DNA of 64,000 bases from an uncultured Pelagibacteraceae bacterium. GTDB lineage: Bacteria; Pseudomonadota; Alphaproteobacteria; Pelagibacterales; Pelagibacteraceae. Both the position numbers and the translations under genes were made by a program. The DNA lies in NCBI GenBank assembly GCA_902615715.1, contig CACMQA010000002.1:182263-246262 (forward strand). The letters are read 5' to 3'. Position 1 is the stretch's first letter. Every line of letters starts with the position of its first letter. Below are positions 7,858 through 13,727 of this stretch, one piece after another. The notes beneath the pieces are model-generated. The model saw only the letters and a list, made by a program, of their open reading frames with translations. It did not search any database and was not told the DNA's origin.

Positions 7858-8220
7858 ATATTTTCTTTAACCCAGTCGGATACTGTTTTGTAGTCAGATG
7901 CTCCTACTTTTTGTGAAACTACTTTTCCATTTTTTATAATGTAGAGTTGGGGAATAGATCTCACTCCAAAAGTTGTTGCTGTATTTACACCATCTTGGTC
8001 AATTACCATTGAAAAAAAATCCATTCCAGGATTTTCTGAAGAAACTTTTTCAACAATAGGTGTTAGAGCTTTACAAGGGCTAATTTTTGAGTTCACCCCT
8101 TGTTAAAAAACAAGGGGCCAATTAACCGCACCAGTCAGCCTCGAATTTGAGGCAAACCGGTTTAGAATTCTCTAAAACCTCTTTCTGATACATTTCATCT
8201 GAAATTTTTTTTATTGGCAT
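7854..8220 (-). pseudogene. trxA: Thioredoxin gene interrupted in its CGPC active site by a 46-nt insertion
   Basis: The N-terminal half starts at the ATG at 8220 and reads MPIKKISDEMYQKEVLENSK... up to FEADWCG, then meets TAA at once. The C-terminal half resumes 46 bases later in another frame with PCKALTPIVEKV and continues through the cis-proline motif RSIPQLYIIKNGK to a normal end at 7854. Joining Gly32 (GGT, 8127-8125) to Pro (CCT, 8078-8076) gives a 106-residue thioredoxin with a complete WCGPCK site. Neither half shows other damage. The ORF track shows only the second half, from an ATG inside the insertion; that fragment lacks the first active-site cysteine and is unlikely to work. It is either a recent pseudogene, a gene rescued by bypassing or excision, or an assembly fault. 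Confidence 0.8.
8079..8124 (-). other. 46-nt hairpin element inside trxA
   Basis: On the minus strand the insertion begins with an in-frame TAA directly after the glycine codon. It contains a perfect nine-base inverted repeat, CCCCTTGTT-TTTT-AACAAGGGG, and is bounded by TAATT at one end and AATTA at the other. Its RNA could fold so that the two thioredoxin halves come close together. Because of shared G bases the exact boundary can slide by up to two bases; every version still restores Gly-Pro. The six bases CCTTGT occur both inside the element and at the resumption site. It is not followed by a T tract, so it is not a typical terminator. Confidence 0.7.
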
Positions 8221-8263
8221 TAAATTTTTTTATTATTTTAAAAACTCAATGTCAACAAAGACA

Positions 8264-8422
8264 TTATTTATAGATAGCCAATTGTTTATAACATTGAGGT
8301 TTAGTTTTTGATCGGCCCACTTCAATTCTCTGACCGTTATCTTTGACGCAGTAAATATAATAGTAGAATTCATCATTATCATAATCTCTTACTTCCTCTA
8401 TTCTTATCTCGGTAATATTCAT
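8264..8422 (-). CDS. Small hypothetical protein (52 aa)
   Basis: This ORF is too short for the track. It starts with ATG at 8422 immediately after the TAA of the 113-residue gene (TAAATG), so translation is probably coupled. The product starts MNITEIRIEEVRDY, contains the aromatic run EFYYYIYCVKDNG, and ends with KQLAIYK. I recognise no family. It is the last gene of the orf124-rmuC-exoI-orf113 operon, 43 bases before the interrupted trxA. Confidence 0.5.
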   Translation of the reverse strand: MNITEIRIEEVRDYDNDEFYYYIYCVKDNGQRIEVGRSKTKPQCYKQLAIYK

Positions 8423-8764
8423 TTATTTAAAAAGTTTAAGATATTCTTTGTCATTCCGACTCCATCTAAGATGATCAACGTATAAAATTTCCTTTTCTAA
8501 AACTTCAATTTCTTTTTCTATTTTATTCAACTCATACTTTAATTTAAAGTATTCAGCATACTTCAGTAATTTGGTAGGTAAATAAATCACAGATAAAAAA
8601 AAACTAATAATTGGATTGTTCCAAATCATATATTTATTTACTTCAGACCTAAGTGTTTTCCATCTTAATTTAATTAGATAATAAGTTGTCCATTCTTTAC
8701 GATTTCTTACGCATTCTTGAAGAGCATGATGGTATCGATTTAAATCTTTTTTAGGCAGCTTCAT
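8423..8764 (-). CDS. Hypothetical protein with central hydrophobic segment (113 aa)
   Basis: No known family recognised. Residues 1-45 are charged and helical. A hydrophobic stretch follows around residues 48-70 (NNPIISFFLSVIYLPTKLL), then a charged heptad-like tail (ELNKIEKEIEVLEKEI) likely to form a coiled coil. The layout and the segment P-[IL]-[IV]-S-F resemble the 108-residue protein at 13261-13587 (DQPLVSFLYKIYLLP), so the two may be distant paralogues. It overlaps the exonuclease I gene by 14 bases and abuts the 52-residue ORF. It may be membrane-anchored. Function unknown. Confidence 0.6.
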   Translation of the reverse strand: MKLPKKDLNRYHHALQECVRNRKEWTTYYLIKLRWKTLRSEVNKYMIWNNPIISFFLSVIYLPTKLLKYAEYFKLKYELNKIEKEIEVLEKEILYVDHLRWSRNDKEYLKLFK

Positions 8765-10160
8765 ATTTTTTTTCTATTTCCATTACAAAATTATTGTATT
8801 CATCCAATTTTTTCATAATCTTTTCATCACTTTCATGTTTATTTCGCATATCGTCTACTGACCGATAAAATTCAGGAATAGTTGTCCATTGTTGTTTGTC
8901 AGTTGAAAACAAACGGCCAGCAATATTTTTCATAATTTCCTTTTTAAAATTTTCTGGAAGGACTTCTGGAGCCTCTTGATAAATTAACCTTTTTGCAAAA
9001 AAACTATATCTTTCATCACTAAATTTATCGATTAAAGAAACTTTCTCATTCCAATCAGTTGTGTGAAATTTCTCCATTAAAGAACTATCTGAAGGAGTAG
9101 CAAATCCACCTGAATAAAGAGTTTCTTCAGGTTGTAAGTTTTCTTTATTCACTGTTCTAGCAGATTTCTCCTCATGAATTTCATTAAGAATACTCCTTAT
9201 TTGTTCTAAAAATTCTGGTGAGTTATCTAAAATATGAGCTCTTCTTTTTATTTCTTCAGGGGAAATATTTTTATAAGGGTCTGTTTTTAAACCATAAGAA
9301 GGATTTAAAAGAACTGGCGATCGATTAGTTTTTATTGTCCTGATTATACGTGGTGGTTTTGAAATTGCTTTTTTAAGATCCTTATAGTCCATTTTAATAT
9401 AATCCTCTGGCGAATGTTGCAGATCCCAACTCATTGCCCAAGCAACATATACAGGGTGACTAAACAAAAATTTTGTTACGTACATTCTCAGTCGTCCATA
9501 AAACCACTCTGTATGGGTTACTACTTTATCTTTTGTCAGTAAATTTCCACAATCCTGACGGCTTAAAGTCATAAGTGACGAATCCCAAATGGGTTTAGTT
9601 TTTGGATTTTTAACAATGATCTCGGACAAAGTTTTTACAGCCTCCGTATCTGGTACGGCTCCGTGTGCATCTTGATGTTTCATTAAATCACTTAATTTAA
9701 AACTAGGATTACCTTTTTCTGTTAGTGGAGTTTCAATTACCGAATTATCAACTAACTTTGCTGCTCTAATGACTGGTAAAACATCTCCAATTTTATTTCC
9801 TTTTGTATTCAAAAAATAGGGTGGTTTTAAATATCTAAAAAAAGTTTTTGATAAAAAAACCCAATCAAATAATTGACTATTGTAACCCAAAAATACTACA
9901 GGCCCCCAACTTAAAAGTTTTTTTTCTAAAATCTGATTAGATTGGTACGGGCTGGGATTTTGTTTTAACCAATTTACATCAAAACCTGTAACATTAAGAG
10001 CTCCTAAGTTTGGCACCAAGCCTTCTTCTAATCGGTTTTTTATGTGAATTCGATCAAGCTCTTGAAGCTTGTCGTTGGTCAAAATAAAGCAGCCCTCGAG
10101 CACGCAGTCAAAAGATGTGTTCGCACCCGACGTTTCTAAATCTGCGAAAACAAAGTTCAT
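8751..10160 (-). CDS. sbcB: Exodeoxyribonuclease I
   Basis: ExoI degrades single-stranded DNA from the 3' end in recombination and mismatch repair. The protein has 469 residues; E. coli ExoI has 475. The DEDDh exonuclease motifs are Asp7 and Glu9 in FADLET, GYNSQLFDWVFL, and HGAVPDTEAV with the motif III His and Asp. The C-terminal region has ETLYSGGFATPSDSSLMEKF, like the ExoI-specific LY.GF...D segment, so this is ExoI rather than a generic DnaQ protein. It overlaps rmuC by four bases. ExoI is, to my knowledge, mostly a gamma/betaproteobacterial protein, so a transferred origin is possible. Confidence 0.88.
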   Translation of the reverse strand: MNFVFADLETSGANTSFDCVLEGCFILTNDKLQELDRIHIKNRLEEGLVPNLGALNVTGFDVNWLKQNPSPYQSNQILEKKLLSWGPVVFLGYNSQLFDWVFLSKTFFRYLKPPYFLNTKGNKIGDVLPVIRAAKLVDNSVIETPLTEKGNPSFKLSDLMKHQDAHGAVPDTEAVKTLSEIIVKNPKTKPIWDSSLMTLSRQDCGNLLTKDKVVTHTEWFYGRLRMYVTKFLFSHPVYVAWAMSWDLQHSPEDYIKMDYKDLKKAISKPPRIIRTIKTNRSPVLLNPSYGLKTDPYKNISPEEIKRRAHILDNSPEFLEQIRSILNEIHEEKSARTVNKENLQPEETLYSGGFATPSDSSLMEKFHTTDWNEKVSLIDKFSDERYSFFAKRLIYQEAPEVLPENFKKEIMKNIAGRLFSTDKQQWTTIPEFYRSVDDMRNKHESDEKIMKKLDEYNNFVMEIEKKYEAA

Positions 10161-11218
10161 TTTATTTTTTTATCCACTAATTTAATTACATCTTCTTCGT
10201 CTTCTACAACGTCACTTGGTGGAAGTTTTTTGGGTGTAAGACCTCCAATTTTATTCATTCTAGAAATTTTACTTAGAAAGCTTCCTCTTCCATCTTTTAT
10301 CTTATCCATAACCTCAGTTACTCCGTCGGAAGATTTTTTAATTGCGTCCTGAGCTTTTTTTGCACTTGTGTAGATATCAACTGCTTGGTTACTGATCTTA
10401 GTAGCAAGGTCAATTACATTGGAAAGATTTTTAGATTGCTTGTCTGTATTCCAAAAATATTCCGCAACCTTTAAAGTGTAAAATAACATTGAAGGACCAC
10501 ATAAAGTTACCTTTTTACTTAAAGCATACTCCATTAACCGCTTTCCACCTTCGTTTGGTAGTTCAGTGATTGCTTTTTCATTTGGGCAAAACATAATAAT
10601 AGTATCTAATGTCTTTAGATCTTTTATCCCCTGGTAATCTTTTCGATTTAAAGTATCAATATGAGTTTTAAGCGACTGTTTATGTCTAGTAAGTGCATTC
10701 TCTCTTGTTGATTCATCATCAGAATTTGAGTATTCATCAAATGCTGTTAGACTTACCTTGCTATCAACTATTACCGATTTACCGTCTGGAAAATAAATAA
10801 TCACATCTGGTTGAAGATTTCCTTCATCTGTATTGAAGCTTTTTTGAGTTACAAATTCATGACCCTCTCTAAATCCAAGATTATTTGTTAAGATATTATT
10901 TAAAACCATCTCTCCCCAAACACCTTGTCGTTGACCTCCTCCAGAAATAAAAGTGTTTGCTATCCTTTCTGCCTCTTCTACGACTTTTGTTTGTCCAGTA
11001 TTCACTGCATTCAAAAGTGTCTGAACTGCGCCGCGATCTTCACTATTTGTTTTTTCATATGCTTCAATTTTTTCTTTAAGATCTTTTAGATTTTGAGCAT
11101 AGTCACTTGTATCCTCTTTTTTTTCCTCTTTAGAATAAAGAGATTTAGCTACAAAACCTAGCAGCAACCCTAGAAATAAACCAATTATTAATTCAATACT
11201 AAAAATATTTATCGTCAT
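10157..11218 (-). CDS. rmuC: DNA recombination protein RmuC
   Basis: RmuC is a predicted nuclease-fold protein that limits DNA inversions and rearrangements. The 353-residue protein has an N-terminal membrane segment (IELIIGLFLGLLLGFVA), a coiled coil over about residues 35-85, and the RmuC core. The core contains GQRQGVWGEMVLNNIL, then QPDVIIYFPDGKSVIVDSKV with the D...(x)...D-x-K signature of a PD-(D/E)XK nuclease, and CGPSMLFYTLKVAEYFW. It lies between the orf124 gene (four bases upstream) and exonuclease I (four-base overlap), pointing to a shared DNA-end-processing role. The frame is intact. Confidence 0.9.
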   Translation of the reverse strand: MTINIFSIELIIGLFLGLLLGFVAKSLYSKEEKKEDTSDYAQNLKDLKEKIEAYEKTNSEDRGAVQTLLNAVNTGQTKVVEEAERIANTFISGGGQRQGVWGEMVLNNILTNNLGFREGHEFVTQKSFNTDEGNLQPDVIIYFPDGKSVIVDSKVSLTAFDEYSNSDDESTRENALTRHKQSLKTHIDTLNRKDYQGIKDLKTLDTIIMFCPNEKAITELPNEGGKRLMEYALSKKVTLCGPSMLFYTLKVAEYFWNTDKQSKNLSNVIDLATKISNQAVDIYTSAKKAQDAIKKSSDGVTEVMDKIKDGRGSFLSKISRMNKIGGLTPKKLPPSDVVEDEEDVIKLVDKKIK

Positions 11219-11222
11219 AAAA

Positions 11223-11597
11223 TTAATGCAACTTTTTATCGGTTTCTTTTATTTTAAGTTCTGGAAACTGCTCATTGGTAAATTCAGCAAAATTTCCTGT
11301 TACTTCCTTAGTGCTTAACTCATCATTGATCTTATAGTTAGCATAAGATGTTGCATGGATATGTCTTTGCTTAGCAAAGAATAATATTCGATACCAAAGA
11401 TCGCTTGAGCTTAAGCTTGCTTCATCAGCAAATTTTTCAATGTCCTCAAATATTTTTTTGAAATGATCATTAACCCTATTAATTTCCCTCTCTTTGATAT
11501 CCTCGGGTTTGTGTCTTTCAATTAATTTTAGGTCTTGTTTAAAAGGAACAACATTATTTTCCTTTAACTTCTTGTTTTTTTTCTTATTTTTTTTCAT
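11223..11597 (-). CDS. Hypothetical protein, lysine-rich N-terminus (124 aa)
   Basis: First gene of the minus-strand rmuC-exoI operon. The N-terminus is a run of lysines and asparagines (MKKNKKKNKKLKENN). It is followed by NVVPFKQDLKLIERHKPEDI and a more ordered region with SLSSSDLWYRILFFAKQRHIHATSYANYKI. I do not recognise the family. A strong Shine-Dalgarno sequence (GGAGG) sits about ten bases before the ATG. The basic tail would suit nucleic-acid contact, but that is inference. The upstream promoter is listed separately. Confidence 0.6.
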   Translation of the reverse strand: MKKNKKKNKKLKENNVVPFKQDLKLIERHKPEDIKEREINRVNDHFKKIFEDIEKFADEASLSSSDLWYRILFFAKQRHIHATSYANYKINDELSTKEVTGNFAEFTNEQFPELKIKETDKKLH

Positions 11598-11714
11598 TTT
11601 CGTTTGCCTCCAGTTATATTTTATTTACCTGAAGCTAACGTTTTAATGATGTATTGAGATATATTTTTATATTCCGACACAAAGCATCTAAAACAATATT
11701 AGCTTGTTAAATAC

Positions 11715-11743
11715 ATATTATAACAATTAGTTTCATTAGTCAA
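11715..11743 (-). promoter_or_regulatory. Sigma-70-type promoter for the orf124-rmuC-exoI operon
   Basis: On the minus strand TTGACT (11743-11738) is followed by a 17-base spacer and TAATAT (11720-11715), close to the sigma-70 consensus with ideal spacing. It sits just past the stop codon of the methyltransferase gene, so the exonuclease operon appears to have its own start rather than depending on read-through. The leader would be about 110 bases long. No other structure was seen in this 155-base gap. Confidence 0.55.
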
Positions 11744-11752
11744 TTAAAATTT

Positions 11753-12898
11753 CTAAAAATTAAATTCTGGTTGATTATCCAAGCCTACCTCTCCTGTTAA
11801 GTTTAATTTTTTGCCAAAAGGCTCTATCATGATGTCATGATGTATATTAATTCTCTTTTTCCTTTTTTTCATAGATTTTTTAACTTCTAATAAGATTTTC
11901 TTTGCAGCTAAAACTGGTACGGCCATACCTATTTGTCTTCGCACGGACTCCTTGTTACCTAAAAAATCAAAAGAGTCATCGAATGTTTGTAGCCTAGCCC
12001 TTTCTCTATTTGTAAGGGCTCTATTGTGGTTGTAATGATAAACGTGAGTGCCTCCGCCACCGGATCCAGTAACAGTATAAGCTGGTTTATTTCTATCTAA
12101 TTTTTTATAAATGTGACTCATTCTGGCGCTCTTAACATTAGGCAATCCAAATTTATCGTCAATTTGCCAAACATTTTGACCTTCTTTTGTATTTTCTAAT
12201 CTAAGTAGTACTTCTTTAGAGTGCTTCGTAAATTCTTGATTTTTTGATTTTAATAAAGATTTTTTGCTTTGTTTTGTATCAGGCACACCGTCTTCTAATG
12301 CTGTTTTACATGTCACTTGTATAGAAGCTTTTTGAGGTTTGTTAAGTTGAATATTGTTCTTTTCAAAAAAATCTCCTCTATATCCAACTAAAATTAATCT
12401 ATGTCTTGTTTGAGGAATGCCATACTCCTCAAATTTATACTTATCTGCAAATATCTTGTAACCTTTGTTAGAACAGTTTGCAAAATCTCGCATAATTTTT
12501 GTAAAATTATTAAAAACTTCATTTTTTCCTACAATTGCCGTTACATTTTCTGCTACAAAAAATTTAGGCTGAAAATAGTTTAAAACTTTTGAAGCTGCTT
12601 TATAAAGAGGACCATATTCTCCCGTTAACCCCTTTTTCTTACCAACAATGCTGAAATCATTACAAGGAAAACCAAATAGAAGACCGTCTATATTTTTATT
12701 TAATTTCCTCATTTTATTATTGATAAAGTCTTTAAAAACATCTCCTTCAATAACCTCACAATCGGGATGATGTTTTTTAAATGTTTTGCAACTATCGGGG
12801 TGAATATCATTAGCCCAAACATGTTTAAAACCACCAGCTTTTTTAGCTCCTTCAGCAAAACCTCCTGGACCACAAAATAATTCACCTAATTTAATCAT
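11753..12898 (-). CDS. dcm: DNA (cytosine-5-)-methyltransferase
   Basis: This enzyme methylates cytosine at C5 in a specific DNA site. The 381-residue protein carries the ordered C5-MTase motifs: motif I LFCGPGGFAEGAKKAG, motif IV GFPCNDFS with catalytic Cys79 (PCN in place of the usual PCQ), motif VI AENVTAI, motif VIII QTRHRLILVGYR, motif IX NRERARLQTF and motif X RQIGMAVPVLAAKKI. The target-recognition region lies between VIII and IX. A short tail follows motif X. It is divergent from the operon with a GHKL ATPase and a Vsr endonuclease, which marks it as the modification enzyme of that system. Target sequence unknown. Confidence 0.93.
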   Translation of the reverse strand: MIKLGELFCGPGGFAEGAKKAGGFKHVWANDIHPDSCKTFKKHHPDCEVIEGDVFKDFINNKMRKLNKNIDGLLFGFPCNDFSIVGKKKGLTGEYGPLYKAASKVLNYFQPKFFVAENVTAIVGKNEVFNNFTKIMRDFANCSNKGYKIFADKYKFEEYGIPQTRHRLILVGYRGDFFEKNNIQLNKPQKASIQVTCKTALEDGVPDTKQSKKSLLKSKNQEFTKHSKEVLLRLENTKEGQNVWQIDDKFGLPNVKSARMSHIYKKLDRNKPAYTVTGSGGGGTHVYHYNHNRALTNRERARLQTFDDSFDFLGNKESVRRQIGMAVPVLAAKKILLEVKKSMKKRKKRINIHHDIMIEPFGKKLNLTGEVGLDNQPEFNF

Positions 12899-12912
12899 AA
12901 AAATATACGTAT

Positions 12913-12963
12913 TGTATACACAAAATACATATACTTGACAAGCTTATTTATTTAGAGTATTTA
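12913..12963. promoter_or_regulatory. Back-to-back promoters with overlapping -35 boxes
   Basis: Minus strand: TTGTCA (12941-12936), 17 bases, TATACA (12918-12913), aimed at the methyltransferase. Plus strand: TTGACA (12935-12940), 17 bases, TATTTA (12958-12963), aimed at the seven-gene operon. The two -35 boxes overlap by five bases, so polymerase can probably occupy only one direction at a time. The plus promoter is so close to the ATG at 12970 that its transcript would be nearly leaderless. An eight-base palindrome TGTATACA overlaps the minus -10 and could be an operator. All by eye. Confidence 0.5.
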
Positions 12964-12969
12964 TTAATC

Positions 12970-13260
12970 ATGGAAAAAGAAAAAAATATAGTGGATTTTA
13001 GAGGTCCGAGGAGAAAAACAAAGCAACTTTCCAAAGATAAAAAATTTAAATTGTTTTCTAATATCCGAATGCCAAAACTCCTCTCAGCGATGAACAGTGT
13101 TAAGAACCTAGCAAATTCTGAGTACTATACTTACACTCCTGAGGAAAAAAAAAAGATTATGAGAGACTACAAAGAAGCTTACAGAGCTATGAATGCTGCA
13201 TGGGAAAAAGCTGGCAAAGAAAAGAAAGCCTCTAATAAAAAATCATATTGGGAAGAATAA
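12970..13260 (+). CDS. Hypothetical protein, first gene of the GHKL-Vsr operon (96 aa)
   Basis: A 96-residue charged protein with a basic N-terminal half (VDFRGPRRKTKQLSKDKKFK) and a helical C-terminal half (EEKKKIMRDYKEAYRAMNAAWEKAGKE). No family recognised; I see no clear helix-turn-helix, so a regulator role is not supported directly. It stands where restriction-modification operons often carry a control protein, directly downstream of the divergent promoter. The stop codon abuts the next start (TAAATG), so the genes are probably coupled. Confidence 0.6.
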   Translation: MEKEKNIVDFRGPRRKTKQLSKDKKFKLFSNIRMPKLLSAMNSVKNLANSEYYTYTPEEKKKIMRDYKEAYRAMNAAWEKAGKEKKASNKKSYWEE

Positions 13261-13587
13261 ATGAGTTACAGAATAAATAAATTTAGAGAACGATTAGAAT
13301 ATTTAAACGAGTGGTTATTAGACACACTAAATTATGAAGAGCATAGAAATCTTAGTTTGAAAGCGACTTTAGACGTTTATGAGGATCAACCTTTAGTTTC
13401 TTTTTTATACAAGATTTACCTCCTGCCAATTTTGACTATTTCTTTCTTTAGCAAACTTAAAAATAGGTATTACATAAAAAAATGCGTTAAAGAAATGGCT
13501 CTAATTAAAAAAACAATTGAAGATCAGGAGCAATTTAGTCAAAAAATTCTAGAAAAATATAAGATTAAAAAAAATGAAAAAAATTAA
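13261..13587 (+). CDS. Hypothetical protein with hydrophobic segment (108 aa)
   Basis: Second gene of the operon. It has an N-terminal charged helix (RINKFRERLEYLNEWLL), a hydrophobic middle (PLVSFLYKIYLLPILTISFF) and a lysine-rich helical tail. The same plan, including a P-x-x-SF-x-x-IYL-like segment, is seen in the 113-residue protein of the exonuclease I operon at 8423-8764, so they may be distant paralogues. The middle could be one membrane helix. It overlaps the following 50-residue ORF by 14 bases. Function unknown. Confidence 0.6.
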   Translation: MSYRINKFRERLEYLNEWLLDTLNYEEHRNLSLKATLDVYEDQPLVSFLYKIYLLPILTISFFSKLKNRYYIKKCVKEMALIKKTIEDQEQFSQKILEKYKIKKNEKN

Positions 13588-13726
13588 CAGTTTGATGCAA
13601 ATAACAAAGAGGAAGATACTTTCTACGGTGAAAAGCTACATCGGATTTAAGGATTTGAAGTTTCTTCTCGCCATATTGCATCATGGTCATAACAACTTCA
13701 AATCCATTAGCTACCAAAAGGATTAA
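13574..13726 (+). CDS. Small basic protein ORF (50 aa), not in the ORF track
   Basis: This ATG-started ORF begins inside the end of the 108-residue gene and stops one base before the likely start of the GHKL ATPase, so it fills what would otherwise be a 140-base gap in a gap-free operon. The product (MKKINSLMQITKRK... ending HNNFKSISYQKD) is basic with a hydrophobic centre (FLLAILHHGH). No family recognised. The Shine-Dalgarno of the next gene lies within its last codons. Reality is suggested by its exact fit, not by homology; it could also be a coupling leader. Confidence 0.4.
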   Translation: MKKINSLMQITKRKILSTVKSYIGFKDLKFLLAILHHGHNNFKSISYQKD

Positions 13727-13727
13727 A

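Noticed and set aside
7854-8096. Track ORF of 80 aa as a complete thioredoxin
   Set aside because: Its start codon lies inside the 46-nt insert and it lacks the first active-site cysteine and about 30 N-terminal residues. It is the second half of a split gene.
8079-8124. The trxA hairpin as a rho-independent terminator
   Set aside because: No T tract follows on either strand, and it sits inside a coding region between two intact halves.
8076-8127. Classic matched-codon bypassing in trxA
   Set aside because: No pair of identical or synonymous take-off and landing codons that would preserve CGPC could be found; TGC to TGT would drop Gly-Pro and leave one cysteine. Bypassing is kept only as an open possibility.
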